From assembly GCF_031326345.1 (NCBI RefSeq), contig NZ_CP133671.1, forward strand, positions 5,208,001 to 5,272,000: 64,000 bases of DNA, written 5' to 3'. The position numbers and the translations under genes are program-made. Under the pieces are notes generated by a model that worked only from the letters and a program-made list of their open reading frames with translations, was not told where the DNA came from and did not search any database. Shown here piece after piece: positions 49,190 through 58,036 of the stretch (its first letter is position 1; every line of letters begins with the position of its first letter). This stretch comes from Aureispira sp. CCB-E. Its GTDB lineage: Bacteria > Bacteroidota > Bacteroidia > Chitinophagales > Saprospiraceae.

Positions 49190-49535
49190 GCTTAAAAAAG
49201 ATTAATAGGGCGATTAATAAGACAACTCCACCGATGACGCCTCCAATCAACCAGGGCGAAGGTCTGGGTGGAGGATCGGGAGCAGGCACATAAGTTGGAG
49301 TGGACGGACTGGGTTTGCCCATCAAGGATCCTAAGAAGCCTGTAATGCTGTCCAAACCATTGGCACTGGCATTGATAATATCAGCGGCATTTTGTGGTTT
49401 TTTGTTGGACGCTTGATTGGAATCGCTGTTAGCGTTGTTGTTGTTTTGGTTTTTGTTTCGGTCTTCACTCACCGTGCCTTCCCCTTCTAAATGGCAAGCC
49501 ATAAAGAGGGGGGCATTAGGATCTTCACAAGCCAT
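49170..49535 (-). CDS. C-terminally anchored small protein, copy 2 (121 aa)
   Basis: Counterpart of 14616-14978, with one extra Asn in the Asn/Gln linker and EP replaced by AS. The Cys motif, Pro-rich stretch and C-terminal membrane helix are the same. The linker indel comes from a short AAC repeat. Confidence 0.65.
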   Translation of the reverse strand: MACEDPNAPLFMACHLEGEGTVSEDRNKNQNNNNANSDSNQASNKKPQNAADIINASANGLDSITGFLGSLMGKPSPSTPTYVPAPDPPPRPSPWLIGGVIGGVVLLIALLIFFKHGKSNE

Positions 49536-49537
49536 GG

Positions 49538-49909
49538 TTATACTTTTTTAACGAAGTGAAAAGAAAGTGCCAACATAAAAAGAACGATGCTGATTTGCAG
49601 CGCAAGCCCTGTGATGCTTTTAGCCGTGCAATAACCACAAGGTTTGTTGGGCGTTGCTGTTGGCGTTGGCGTTGTTGTTGGTACTGTGGTGGTAGTAGTC
49701 GTACTAAGAGTTGGATTGGATGGGTTGACCAAATTCTCATTGTTGGAGTTGGTCGTATTGGAGGTATTGGTTGGGTTGACCGTATTTTCTAATACCTGAG
49801 GAGTGTTTTTAGTGGGTTTGGGATCAGGAACAGAAGGCATTGCAGTGGTGTTAATCGTTGCAATCGGAGCCGTTGCCATACGAGATTCAGAAAGGGTACC
49901 TAGACTCAT
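49538..49909 (-). CDS. C-terminally anchored Thr/Pro-rich protein, copy 2 (123 aa)
   Basis: Counterpart of 14981-15355. The TTTVPTTTPTPT repeat has a different number of ACC/GTA-type units (two small indels) but frame and anchor are kept. The CxxC motif (CGYC) is conserved. Confidence 0.65.
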   Translation of the reverse strand: MSLGTLSESRMATAPIATINTTAMPSVPDPKPTKNTPQVLENTVNPTNTSNTTNSNNENLVNPSNPTLSTTTTTTVPTTTPTPTATPNKPCGYCTAKSITGLALQISIVLFMLALSFHFVKKV

Positions 49910-50193
49910 GATGTAGGGTGTTTGGAGTAAAAGAAAAGAAGGAGTAGAAGCAGCAATAAAACAACAACAGAGGCGCTAATGATGAGCAGTTGATCCCGCC
50001 GTTGTTGAACTTGCAGTTGTTGGCTAGCCTGAGCCGTTTGTGCTTGAGCCAAGGAGCCAAAAATGACTTTGAGGTCTTTGTTGGACAGTCCTTGGGTGCC
50101 AATATTTAAACCACCATCCAAGATGCCGATATCACCTGTGGAGATGGATTCAAAAACAGAACCTGCCATAGAAAAAGCATTAAAACAAGCCAA
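49906..50193 (-). CDS. C-terminally anchored small protein, copy 2 (95 aa)
   Basis: Residue-identical to the protein at 15352-15639, with the same four-base overlap with the next gene. It is preceded by the same 95-bp stem-loop. Confidence 0.65.
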   Translation of the reverse strand: MACFNAFSMAGSVFESISTGDIGILDGGLNIGTQGLSNKDLKVIFGSLAQAQTAQASQQLQVQQRRDQLLIISASVVVLLLLLLLLFFYSKHPTS

Positions 50194-50283
50194 GTTGCAT
50201 GAGGGAAGACAATTCCTTTTGATGGGTCGAGCAACAAGGAGGAGATCCTAAAAAGTACGGGGGAGGTCTTCCCGCAACTTGGC
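50189..50283 (-). other. Long stem-loop downstream of capsid candidate, copy 2
   Basis: Base-identical to 15635-15729: arms GCCAAGTTGC/GCAACTTGGC and GGGAAGAC/GTCTTCCC. Perfect conservation of a non-coding segment, including its loop, suggests a functional loop rather than a simple terminator. Confidence 0.6.
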
Positions 50284-50308
50284 TTTAAGGGTTAAAGGAG
50301 GGTTGGTG

Positions 50309-50998
50309 TTATTTGGTGAAGGTGGTATCTAGGGTGATGTTGGCACCAATGCCCCGATAAATAGGCACTTCTAAATAGCCAAAGCCATCTAAGGTGACGT
50401 CAATGTCTGCTAGGACTCGAATGGTGGTTTGTTCGTCACTAGCCAACGATTTGGGATACAAAATATTTCGGTCGCCCATGCTAGAACCATCGTGTTTGAA
50501 TTGACGCTCGACCATTTTAGCGGTAAAATGTTTGTCGTTGTCCGCATCAATGTGCATGCCATTAATGACCAATTGTTTGCCTTGACGAGCCAATTGGGCA
50601 ATGGTTTGTAAGGTACCAGGACCATAGGTTCCACCAATTTCCAAGCCGATCAAAAAGTCAGCATGATCACCAGGGAAAATTTCAGGGCTATCGCCATCAA
50701 TACCAATCTTCACCATGGCTTTTTCTGGAAATTTATAGCTGCCATCTTCCTTTTTTTCATCGGACAAAAGCAAGGTCAATTCCAATTGTCCTTGTTCGTC
50801 GCTGCCTTGTTTTTGAACCAAGATAGAATAGTTGGCATCAACAATACCACCTGCTTTTTGGACATCGGTGATTAATTCCTGCTCAACAGTCCCAGCAGGT
50901 AGAGGACGATAGGATAATTCACCATCGACATAAGCCCAAGGGCTCGCCATGCATAAATCTTTGGTGAAAGGGGCATAAATACGTTTTACATTCGCCAT
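50309..50998 (-). CDS. Candidate major capsid protein, copy 2 (229 aa)
   Basis: The amino-acid sequence is identical to the copy 1 protein (15755-16444). It is soluble and beta-rich, with no anchor, in the same position between the 116-aa membrane protein and the stem-loop. Identity is higher than for most other genes of the pair, as expected if capsid geometry must be preserved or if both were recently homogenised. Confidence 0.5.
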   Translation of the reverse strand: MANVKRIYAPFTKDLCMASPWAYVDGELSYRPLPAGTVEQELITDVQKAGGIVDANYSILVQKQGSDEQGQLELTLLLSDEKKEDGSYKFPEKAMVKIGIDGDSPEIFPGDHADFLIGLEIGGTYGPGTLQTIAQLARQGKQLVINGMHIDADNDKHFTAKMVERQFKHDGSSMGDRNILYPKSLASDEQTTIRVLADIDVTLDGFGYLEVPIYRGIGANITLDTTFTK

Positions 50999-51336
50999 TT
51001 TCTAAGTTTCGTTTTGAGTTTGGTAGTAATAAAAGAATAAGCAGTTTGGACTTTCTTAATTGCCCATAGATAAGAGCGTTTGAAGAGGGCAAAATTGAGG
51101 ATAAAAAGAAAGAGCAAGGAAAGGAACATTAAACCCGTTCTAAAGGCATCTAAGGCAAGGATCAATTGGTTTTGATACTCCATCAAGGCATACAATCGGA
51201 GGATTTCATTGGCTTGATTTTCGAGTTCTAACAAGTGCAATTGTTGCAACAAACTATCCACGCCATCCGAGCAATAGATCCCGACATTAAACAGGCTTAA
51301 CAAACTGGTAAAAACCGATTTAAGAAGCGCTTTCAT
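50986..51336 (-). CDS. Membrane protein upstream of capsid candidate, copy 2 (116 aa)
   Basis: Residue-identical to 16432-16782: hydrophobic N-terminus, central membrane helix, and basic C-terminus overlapping the capsid gene by 13 bp. Confidence 0.65.
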   Translation of the reverse strand: MKALLKSVFTSLLSLFNVGIYCSDGVDSLLQQLHLLELENQANEILRLYALMEYQNQLILALDAFRTGLMFLSLLFLFILNFALFKRSYLWAIKKVQTAYSFITTKLKTKLRKWRM

Positions 51337-51453
51337 TTAAAGGAGTTTTTTGTTGATAATCAGGATTAGTAAAACCACCAATCCAATGACACCAACGCCA
51401 AGGTAATCGGGTTTGATAATGAGGGTGTGTTTGGATTCATCAGGGATGAGCAT
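51337..51453 (-). CDS. 38-aa single-helix membrane protein, copy 2
   Basis: Same short ORF as 16783-16899, starting MLIPDESKHT and adjoining the 116-aa gene. Conservation of frame, start and stop in both copies is the main support. Confidence 0.65.
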   Translation of the reverse strand: MLIPDESKHTLIIKPDYLGVGVIGLVVLLILIINKKLL

Positions 51454-51681
51454 AATAAAAACAAGGGTTTTAGGAAATAATTAGGCTGCTTTTTTGACAA
51501 GACAAAGATGCGGTAAAAAATGCTAAAAAAACGAATATGAGCGGGGCTTTAGTCCTCAGAATGGGCGTAATTCTAGCAACTTTAAAACGGCTTTTTGGAT
51601 TAAAAATAACCTTGAACAAACGGCAGTTAAACGGATTAAAAAGAGGGCTGAAAAAAATATACGCCTGAAATTACGCTTTTA

Positions 51682-52284
51682 CTATTTTCGTTTCTTAAAA
51701 GGCAACAAACGAACCCCCAATCTAACTTGATGAACCTTTTGCAACACATCATAATCATAACCGAGTGCCCAACCTTTTTGGGAGACAAATTGCAAACCAA
51801 CCGTCAAACTAGAAAAAGCATTGACATTCCCCCCCACCCCTGCATTCAAAAACAGCCCATTGCTAGGTGTTGGAACAGGGGTATTGATGCGAATGGTTTT
51901 AGTGATCTGCTTTGGGATTTTTAGTTTATAATCTAAATGGTTTTGCAACAGCTGACCATCCACCAATGATTCATAATAGACCGTCAAATTATCATCTTCT
52001 AAACTGTCTTGATAAAGCTTTGTAGCGATGTGTTGAGCGGTGTCAATAGCATTTGGGGGAACAATATTTCTAGAGCTATCCACATAAATAATTCTAGGTT
52101 CAGGAATAACTTGTCGAGGCAATTGCACGATAACAGGAGCTGGCAAAATCGTATCTAGAACAATCGTTGTATCAGCTCTAAATTTATGCTCCTTACTCGA
52201 GCTAGATTCTTGCTTGCATTGCTGCAAGAAAATCACATAAGCAAAGAGTCCCAAAATCAAGGTAAATTGTAACTTATCTTTCAT
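51682..52284 (-). CDS. Spanin-like membrane-anchored protein, copy 2 (200 aa)
   Basis: Counterpart of 17125-17730. The N-terminal anchor ends in LQQCKQ and the C-terminal beta region is conserved, while residues about 26-36 and 70-82 differ (SSSKEHKFRAD; SSRNIVPPNAIDTAQ). Overlaps the amidase by four bases. The pattern is variable periplasmic linkers between conserved ends. Confidence 0.6.
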   Translation of the reverse strand: MKDKLQFTLILGLFAYVIFLQQCKQESSSSKEHKFRADTTIVLDTILPAPVIVQLPRQVIPEPRIIYVDSSRNIVPPNAIDTAQHIATKLYQDSLEDDNLTVYYESLVDGQLLQNHLDYKLKIPKQITKTIRINTPVPTPSNGLFLNAGVGGNVNAFSSLTVGLQFVSQKGWALGYDYDVLQKVHQVRLGVRLLPFKKRK

Positions 52285-52874
52285 GAAGGATGGTATTTAA
52301 GGTAGGCTTCAATAATTGCCAAGGTATAAGCCGCAATCCGATCTCGTCCTTTGGTTGTCATTAAATAGGTTCTGCATTCTTGTTCATTGTCCATAAAAAA
52401 ATGTTCCAGGAGAATGGCGGGCATGTTGGTCAAATGCACCAAATCAAAATTCCTGCGTTTGATGCCTCGAAACGTACTTTCTGGAAAATGTTGGACAAAC
52501 AAGGCTTGAGACCAATGCGCTAAAGTCAAACTGGAGCTGCTGGCAGCACTGGAGATAAAAACTTCCGATCCTTTGCCTCCCCCTGCATTGGAATGCAAGT
52601 CGAGTAAAAAGGTATTTTTGTATTGGGCATGAAAACGATTCGCTCGAGCAACTCGAACACTCCGATGAATGTCGTGCTGCTCTGGCACCAAATCATAATA
52701 AGGAATGCCTTTAAAATGGAGCAGTTCTAACAAACGGTTTTTGATGGCTCGATTAAATTCTCCTTCATAAAGAACCGCACCGTCAGACCAAACAGGAGAG
52801 CGTTTGCCCTTTGTTTGGTAGACGTTGCCAATCAAACCACCATGCCCATTGCTGATAATTGGAATGCAAGACAT
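52281..52874 (-). CDS. N-acetylmuramoyl-L-alanine amidase, copy 2
   Basis: Counterpart of 17727-18320 with the same start (MSCIPIISNGHGG) and catalytic set (NGHGG, YEGEF, LDLHSNAGGG, LLEHFF). Four substitutions (N-Y, A-T, D-N, H-P) lie away from the zinc site. Confidence 0.88.
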   Translation of the reverse strand: MSCIPIISNGHGGLIGNVYQTKGKRSPVWSDGAVLYEGEFNRAIKNRLLELLHFKGIPYYDLVPEQHDIHRSVRVARANRFHAQYKNTFLLDLHSNAGGGKGSEVFISSAASSSSLTLAHWSQALFVQHFPESTFRGIKRRNFDLVHLTNMPAILLEHFFMDNEQECRTYLMTTKGRDRIAAYTLAIIEAYLKYHPS

Positions 52875-52893
52875 GATAACGTTAGTTTTGGGG

Positions 52894-53301
52894 TTAAGTA
52901 TTAGATGGTCGAGCTCCTTCAACGCTAAAGCGGCTCTGACTAAAATAAATGTTTTGAATGCGTTGGATCTGCTTTTTTTCGTAAGTAGATTGATGGTTGG
53001 GCAATTTACCAATGTAGTTGTATTGGGGTTGAAAATGCCGTTTGAGCACCATCTCTACCGATGATAAGCGCATGCTGGTCAATAGAATTTCAAAGCTGAC
53101 CTTTTGGACTGGAATGGCTTGTAAAACGCCCCCTTTTTGAAAGAGGCGCAAGCCTGATTTGTAGATATTAACCGAGTTGCCAATATAAATGACCTGGTCT
53201 TTTAACCGAATGACATAAATGCCTTTTTTGTGTCGATAGCGACCTAGGAGCTTGGAGGAAATGGGTGGATGAATGGTCAAGTTATTGCCCTGACGATTCA
53301 T
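52894..53301 (-). CDS. GIY-YIG domain protein, copy 2 (135 aa)
   Basis: Residue-identical to 18340-18747, with the GIY (KGIYVIRL) and YIG (VIYIGNS) motifs. Placement between the 146-aa gene and the amidase is the same. Confidence 0.75.
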   Translation of the reverse strand: MNRQGNNLTIHPPISSKLLGRYRHKKGIYVIRLKDQVIYIGNSVNIYKSGLRLFQKGGVLQAIPVQKVSFEILLTSMRLSSVEMVLKRHFQPQYNYIGKLPNHQSTYEKKQIQRIQNIYFSQSRFSVEGARPSNT

Positions 53302-53354
53302 AAAATGTATGTGTGTTTAAAAATGATAAAAAGGACGATTATAAAAATAAAAAA

Positions 53355-53795
53355 CTACAGCTCTAAGTTAGCAAAAAAAGCCGTTAGATCAATTGGATCG
53401 GTGCCTGCCGTGGTAATTTTAAATAATTGCAATTGACAAGCGTCGTTGTATCGAATCAAAAGATTCATTGTTTCGAGCTGTTCGATAATAAAGTCCTGGA
53501 TATTGATGGTGCCAACCTGTTTTTGAACCAATTTTTGGACAACAGCAGGCAATTGCTCCAGCTGGAGATAAAATAAGTCTTCTAACAATTGAGCTGCATT
53601 TAATTGATGCAAGCAGTTGTTGTCAGAATCATAGATTTTTCCAAGTGCTTGCTGCTCGACTTTGGTTAAGATCAGTTGCAAATCAAAGGGATTGCATTGG
53701 TGTTGATCCGCTACTTCTGTGAGCAAATCTTCAACAATGGCTTCTAGGTTTTTCTGCAGTGTTGGCAGATTCAGTTTAAGCAAGGTTTTTAGCAT
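53355..53795 (-). CDS. Hypothetical protein following the ATPase, copy 2 (146 aa)
   Basis: Residue-identical to 18801-19241: an all-helical Leu/Gln-rich protein two bases after the ATPase stop. Only silent base changes separate the copies. Confidence 0.6.
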   Translation of the reverse strand: MLKTLLKLNLPTLQKNLEAIVEDLLTEVADQHQCNPFDLQLILTKVEQQALGKIYDSDNNCLHQLNAAQLLEDLFYLQLEQLPAVVQKLVQKQVGTINIQDFIIEQLETMNLLIRYNDACQLQLFKITTAGTDPIDLTAFFANLEL

Positions 53796-53797
53796 CG

Positions 53798-54505
53798 TTA
53801 TGTTTTGTTTTTCTTTGTTTTAAAAGGTGTATAAGAAAGCTCGCCCGTATCCATAATCAAGGTGCAATAGCTGTATTTTGGAGCCTCTTTAAGAACTTTG
53901 TAAGCTTTCATAATTTCTCTAAAGTGTGGAATGATTTTACTCTTTTGAGTCGGTGGTGCCACATTGTTTTTAAAAAACTTGGCTTTGGTCAAAGCTCCCC
54001 AAGCACCATTGGGAAACATATTGGGATCGTGAAAAACCAAGGCGAACCAGATGCCCACATGTTTGGCTCGATAGAAACAAGCTTTTTGTGCTTGGGTCAA
54101 GGTAGAGGTCAAAATATTGGTGGCATCATCAATAATAAAAAACAGCCCTTCATAGCCTTTGCGAGAAAGGCGTTTGTACAAAAGCATCTCGGTAAGTTTT
54201 TCATCTGCCATCATGGCTTTGACTTTTTTGCCTCGAAACTTTTTCATAAAGTGCTTTTCAAAGACATAATCTTTGCCTTTGTAAGAAAAATAAAGTTCCT
54301 GTTCTTTTTTATCCGACCACAATTCAATCAATTCATAACCCACCCAATCTTTGTCCCAACCTGAATTGTATACAAAAATAGTGGGTCGATTGCACCTTAA
54401 TGCAAATTGCTGTAGATCGTAGGTCTTTCCTGAATGGGGTTTTCCAAAATAGGCTAAAAAGAACGGATGGTGTTGGTCTATTGTCGTGGTTATAGGCTTA
54501 CTCAT
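53798..54505 (-). CDS. P-loop ATPase (candidate packaging ATPase), copy 2
   Basis: Counterpart of 19244-19951 with the start at 54505 (MSKPITTTIDQHH). Walker A GKPHSGKT and Walker B FFIIDDA are unchanged. The only residue differences are near the N-terminus and one D-E near the C-terminus. Confidence 0.65.
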   Translation of the reverse strand: MSKPITTTIDQHHPFFLAYFGKPHSGKTYDLQQFALRCNRPTIFVYNSGWDKDWVGYELIELWSDKKEQELYFSYKGKDYVFEKHFMKKFRGKKVKAMMADEKLTEMLLYKRLSRKGYEGLFFIIDDATNILTSTLTQAQKACFYRAKHVGIWFALVFHDPNMFPNGAWGALTKAKFFKNNVAPPTQKSKIIPHFREIMKAYKVLKEAPKYSYCTLIMDTGELSYTPFKTKKNKT

Positions 54506-55433
54506 CGTAAATAATTGCTCTAATTTCAGGATTCGTTTTTCCTTGGTCAATCAAGGCTTGAATTTCAGGACTGGGAACTTCATCGGCAACATCAATAGCG
54601 CAATAAGTATTATTGGGAAGGTGTTTGTAGGTCCCTGTTGTTTTGTGAATGCTGAATAATTTGCGCCCATCCTGGTATTCTTTTAAATGAGAAAAATCAG
54701 AGCTGGCTTGTCCTTGCTCCTGCTCTTGTTCCTCTTCCAAGGGATCTTCTGTGTTAGGTGTGGCTTTGGGTTCCATTTGTTGAATTTGATAACGATGCCA
54801 AAAAGCAGCTCCAAAACCAGCCGCTGCCCAAGTACCCACTGCCAAGAGCAGCGTCATCAAAGGCGTGGGGGCTTTAATTTCTTGAGTACTCAAGTATTCT
54901 TGAACGGCAGCAATTAAAACTTTTTTAGCTTTTTCATCTGCCGTATATTCTGCCACATGCTGCCCACTAATTGAGCTACACAATTGAGCTTTGGCAAGAT
55001 CAATATAGGTGAAGGCAATTTCTCCCAGCTCTGCCAAGTTTTTGAGATTTTTGCTACTCGAGCCTGTTGCTTTTTTGATTTCTTCAACAGGGTTGGTTTT
55101 GGGTGGTTCTTGAACATATCCATCCAGTGGATCTTCTTCAATTTCAATAACAGGCTCTTCCTCCCAATCTTCTTCGAGCTGCTCTAGGGTATCAGAATTA
55201 TTTTCTGCCGTTTCTGCAGCAGTTTCTAGCTCTGAAAAATCAGTTTTTGTGCCAGTAGAGTCAGTAGAGGCGGTTTTTGTTGATTTTTGAGTAATTTCTT
55301 CTTCTGTTTCTGGGTTGGTTTCCAACTCGTTTTCTTCGTTAATTTCTAAAGCCATTTCTTGTTCTTGCTCGAGCAGCTGTCGGCGCAGCTCCTCTTCCAA
55401 ATCATAGGTGGTATTTGGTTGCTTGTTTTCCAT
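54498..55433 (-). CDS. Acidic membrane protein with variable N-terminus, copy 2 (311 aa)
   Basis: Counterpart of 19944-20897. Residues 20-50 differ strongly (MALEINEENELETNPETEEE) and the linker after the membrane helix is shorter. From the conserved helical part to the C-terminus the proteins match. Variable acidic tails with a fixed core suggest the acid region works by charge rather than sequence. Confidence 0.65.
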   Translation of the reverse strand: MENKQPNTTYDLEEELRRQLLEQEQEMALEINEENELETNPETEEEITQKSTKTASTDSTGTKTDFSELETAAETAENNSDTLEQLEEDWEEEPVIEIEEDPLDGYVQEPPKTNPVEEIKKATGSSSKNLKNLAELGEIAFTYIDLAKAQLCSSISGQHVAEYTADEKAKKVLIAAVQEYLSTQEIKAPTPLMTLLLAVGTWAAAGFGAAFWHRYQIQQMEPKATPNTEDPLEEEQEQEQGQASSDFSHLKEYQDGRKLFSIHKTTGTYKHLPNNTYCAIDVADEVPSPEIQALIDQGKTNPEIRAIIYDE

Positions 55434-55640
55434 TTTTTTTGAGGTTATTTTTGTAATAATTTTTAGTAGTTTCTATGGCAGTTTCTGTTTAATTTCTGAG
55501 CAGTTTCTAGCTAATTTCTGCTTAATTTCTAGGCAGTTTGAAAATCAGTTTTTGTACTAGTAGAGCCAGTAGACGTAGTTTTTGTTAATTTCTAGCCAGT
55601 TTCTGAGCAGTTTCTAATCCAGTTTCTAATCCAGTTTGCA
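55434..55640. repeat. Degenerate short repeat tract, copy 2
   Basis: The same CAGTTTCTG/AATTTCTG-type units as 20898-21048, with a few point changes. It lies between the acidic membrane protein and the early 89-aa gene, and again includes a copy of the sequence coding TKTASTGST on the minus strand. Confidence 0.6.
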
Positions 55641-55649
55641 AATCGTTTT

Positions 55650-55919
55650 TTAAGTCAGTTGTTGGATTTTTTTGCACAAGGATTTTAACTCCATAATAAG
55701 GGTGGCATTGGTGGCATGTGCTGCCAAAGAAAAGTTATCTGCCATCGCTTGATTTTCGTCTGTCTCTAGCCAATCGTCTTCAAAAATGCCGTTGTTGAGA
55801 ATGCGAATTTCGTGGGCTTCTAGTTTTTGGATTTGTGCTTCAATTAAGCCTACCACAATTGTTTTGTCAATCGGTTGTGGATGGTCGGTTTGGGCATTGC
55901 CCAGTTGTTGTTTTTTCAT
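55650..55919 (-). CDS. Hypothetical early-operon protein, frameshifted copy (89 aa)
   Basis: Matches the copy 1 protein to residue 84 (SLCKK). A poly-T tract one base shorter (seven instead of eight) then shifts the frame and ends it as IQQLT. The rest of the copy 1 tail is present downstream in another frame. Either this is the broken form or the longer one is an extension into the repeat tract. Confidence 0.55.
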   Translation of the reverse strand: MKKQQLGNAQTDHPQPIDKTIVVGLIEAQIQKLEAHEIRILNNGIFEDDWLETDENQAMADNFSLAAHATNATLIMELKSLCKKIQQLT

Positions 55920-56068
55920 ACGTTACTTTTTTTAGAATAGAATATTTTATATCTGTAAAAGTATTGTATGTGCTTGGGATTGGAAAGTTTTGTTGCTCAG
56001 GCAGGGGAATTTTGTGGCGTATATTTGTAGGTTGGTTGATATTATTGTTTGGGGATTAAAAAAGAAAA

Positions 56069-56345
56069 GACCTTACATGTATTCCCATCCATGTAAGGTC
56101 TAAATCACCCCAACTGCGCTTGCACACTCACGCAGTAATTAAAACCCAAATTTATCTTTAGAAGGTTTAGTGGTTGAAGATTGGACTTGCATGTATTCCC
56201 ATTCATGCAAGTCCTTAAATCACCCCAACTGCGCTTGCGCACTCACGCAGTAATTAAAACCCAAATTTATCTTTAGAAGTTTTAGCGGTGAAAGATTGGA
56301 CTTGCATGTATTCCCATTCATGCAAGTCCTAAATCACCCCAATTA
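56069..56345 (-). ncRNA. Three tandem hairpin units at the cargo site
   Basis: Hairpins at 56069-56100, 56183-56214 and 56298-56329 repeat every 114-115 bp. The stem is GACCTTACATG/CATGTAAGGTC in unit 1 and GGACTTGCATG/CATGCAAGTCC in units 2 and 3, all fully paired, with the loop TATTCCCATC/T held constant. Units 1 and 2 carry a second hairpin ACTGCG..CGCAGT after a fixed AAATCACCCCAA. Compensated stems and fixed loops indicate selected structure. Unit 1 has a minus-strand T run and can terminate. Copy 1 has one unit (24179-24210). Confidence 0.7.
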
Positions 56346-56509
56346 AAACCCAAATTTATTCTTAGTTAGTTATGATCACTTTTGATACACTTATTATAAA
56401 TGCCAAAGCAATGCCAAGAAATAAAAATATTTAATAATAAGGGTTTTATATATTTAATTATATTATAATTTATTCTATTTTGAAAATAGAACCTAAAATG
56501 GGAAGCCTT
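56346..56509. other. AT-rich spacer beyond metallopeptidase
   Basis: The same sequence is at 24240-24390. It contains a minus-strand frame coding a hydrophobic LLGIALAFI-like peptide in both copies but without a usable start codon. I do not call a gene here. Confidence 0.4.
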
Positions 56510-57415
56510 CTAAAAATGTTTCCGCATCTGCAGCAGCAACTTATCAAACAAAGGCACCACTGTTTTTAACTCAGTAGGCGTCATATATTGGATAGCATGA
56601 TACTTCGTTTTGGTCAAAAAGATATTTTGAATCTTCATCTCCTGGAGTTTGTAACCAACATACTGCTCAAAAAGCCGAGCAAAAATTTCATTTCTTCTCA
56701 AGAAGTAATCTAGATATTGTTTAGGAATTGCTTTTCGAATACGTCTCACATAACTAGAATCCGCTGTTTTGCTCTTGTCCCAATACGCCTTTTCAAGAAT
56801 CTCCTCCATCCAGTAACGCATGGGCATTTTAGAGGCATCGTAATTGATACGTCTAGGATCTGTCGAGCGACCATCGGATAGTGCATATACTTTGGGGTTC
56901 GCCTCTACCCTAGCACCAAAAAAGTAATCCAGGAAATGACCATACTCATGTGCAAAGGATCCCACGCCGCCAGAAAAGACAAAGCGGACTTTTTTCTCGG
57001 TAGGTTCATCAAAACGGTTCTCTTCGTAGTAACGAGTGAGATTGATAATATTGGTAGAGGGTTCGTAATGGGCTAAAGCTCCCTTTACCCCTCGAGCTCC
57101 AAAGGCAATGCCCAAAGTTTTGTCCAAACCAAGGTTGTTTCCTTTGAATCGCAACACTCGATTTAAGTCATACAAACAAATGCCTAGAGCAGCCAAATAA
57201 TTAAAACGGTCTTCATGCGTTACCCAGTTACCAAACTGATAGCCTCTCAATTGAAAGACTTCGTGCACCGTTCGAACATCTTTGAGCTTGTCATAAAAGC
57301 GTTTTTCCATCGCTCCTTTTCGAAAGAATTGATACAATTCTACAAAACCTTGATCTTCCCACCATCGTTCGGCTCTAGAGCCTCCTTCTGGGCTTAAGGT
57401 ATCTACAATTTTCAT
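56510..57415 (-). CDS. Zincin-type metallopeptidase-like protein, copy 2 (301 aa)
   Basis: Counterpart of 24391-25296. The HEYGH motif and downstream RNEIFARLFE are unchanged. Three substitutions in the middle (I-V, T-N, A-S). Preceded by the 42-aa gene and followed by the tandem hairpins. Confidence 0.7.
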   Translation of the reverse strand: MKIVDTLSPEGGSRAERWWEDQGFVELYQFFRKGAMEKRFYDKLKDVRTVHEVFQLRGYQFGNWVTHEDRFNYLAALGICLYDLNRVLRFKGNNLGLDKTLGIAFGARGVKGALAHYEPSTNIINLTRYYEENRFDEPTEKKVRFVFSGGVGSFAHEYGHFLDYFFGARVEANPKVYALSDGRSTDPRRINYDASKMPMRYWMEEILEKAYWDKSKTADSSYVRRIRKAIPKQYLDYFLRRNEIFARLFEQYVGYKLQEMKIQNIFLTKTKYHAIQYMTPTELKTVVPLFDKLLLQMRKHF

Positions 57416-57418
57416 GGT

Positions 57419-57547
57419 TTAGCGTCTTTTTTTAAGTTTTCCTAATCGTTTTAGTTTCTTTTGGTTGAGCATGGATAAGGGAACCCCTCGTCCAATAATC
57501 TGCTCGTCAGGGTGTAATTTAGCTCTAGTTTTTTTTAGTTTTTTCAT
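57419..57547 (-). CDS. 42-aa basic protein, copy 2
   Basis: Same frame as 25300-25428, starting MKKLKKTRAKLHPDEQI with minor changes and ending in KKRR. The stop is three bases from the metallopeptidase start. Confidence 0.6.
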   Translation of the reverse strand: MKKLKKTRAKLHPDEQIIGRGVPLSMLNQKKLKRLGKLKKRR

Positions 57548-57580
57548 GTGTTTTTAGATTTGATAAAAGAATGAAAGCCC

Positions 57581-57611
57581 CTAAAATACGGACTTTGAAT
57601 GCAAAAAACAA
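57581..57611 (-). promoter_or_regulatory. Candidate promoter, copy 2
   Basis: Identical to 25462-25492: minus-strand TTG, 20-bp spacer and TATTTTAG, about 35 bp before the 42-aa ORF. Confidence 0.45.
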
Positions 57612-57614
57612 GGC

Positions 57615-57645
57615 AATAAAAAACGCCACTAGGAACTAATGGCGT
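57615..57645 (-). terminator. Intrinsic terminator of replication operon, copy 2
   Basis: The same ACGCCATTAG/CTAGTGGCGT stem and T run as 25496-25526, 23 bp after the 73-aa gene. Confidence 0.85.
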
Positions 57646-57667
57646 AAATTTTAAAGGTTGATTTTTT

Positions 57668-57889
57668 CTATATTTTTGCTGAGGAGGCTTTGGGTCTCAA
57701 CTGCTGCAAATAAGTTTGAGTACTTTTAATTTTTGTTTTTAACAAGCAAATTTGTTGTTCTTGACAAAGCAATTGTAAAGGATTCTTACTTCCTTTCATT
57801 TGAGTTAATTTTTGCTGTTCTTTTTCTAATTTCTGCTGTAGTTTTTTAAGCAACTGCTGCAGTATAGAAACATCGTTTTGTTTGACCAT
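57668..57889 (-). CDS. Coiled-coil protein, copy 2 (73 aa)
   Basis: The first ~12 residues (MVKQNDVSILQQ) differ from the copy 1 protein; the Gln/Lys coiled coil that follows is the same. The 5' end of the gene lies next to palindromic CTGCAG repeats, which may have driven the change. Confidence 0.6.
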   Translation of the reverse strand: MVKQNDVSILQQLLKKLQQKLEKEQQKLTQMKGSKNPLQLLCQEQQICLLKTKIKSTQTYLQQLRPKASSAKI

Positions 57890-57903
57890 AAAAGATAGTT
57901 TTT

Positions 57904-58015
57904 TACTGCAGTAGTATTTTTTTTACTACTGCAGTACACTAGTGTTTATCGGTGTTTGAATAAAATAATATCATTTATTTTACTGCAGCAGTTTGGTGTT
58001 TTACTACTGCAGTAA
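57904..58015. repeat. Pair of CTGCAG palindromic hairpins
   Basis: Hairpin 1 (57904-57936) has a 13-bp stem TACTGCAGTAGTA/TACTACTGCAGTA around a T-run loop. Hairpin 2 (57979-58015) pairs TTACTGCAG..AGT with ACT..CTGCAGTAA. They are the copy 2 counterpart of the 32-bp palindrome at 25789, but different in number and spacing. Confidence 0.75.
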
Positions 58016-58036
58016 TTCTTCGTAAAATAGGGCTTC

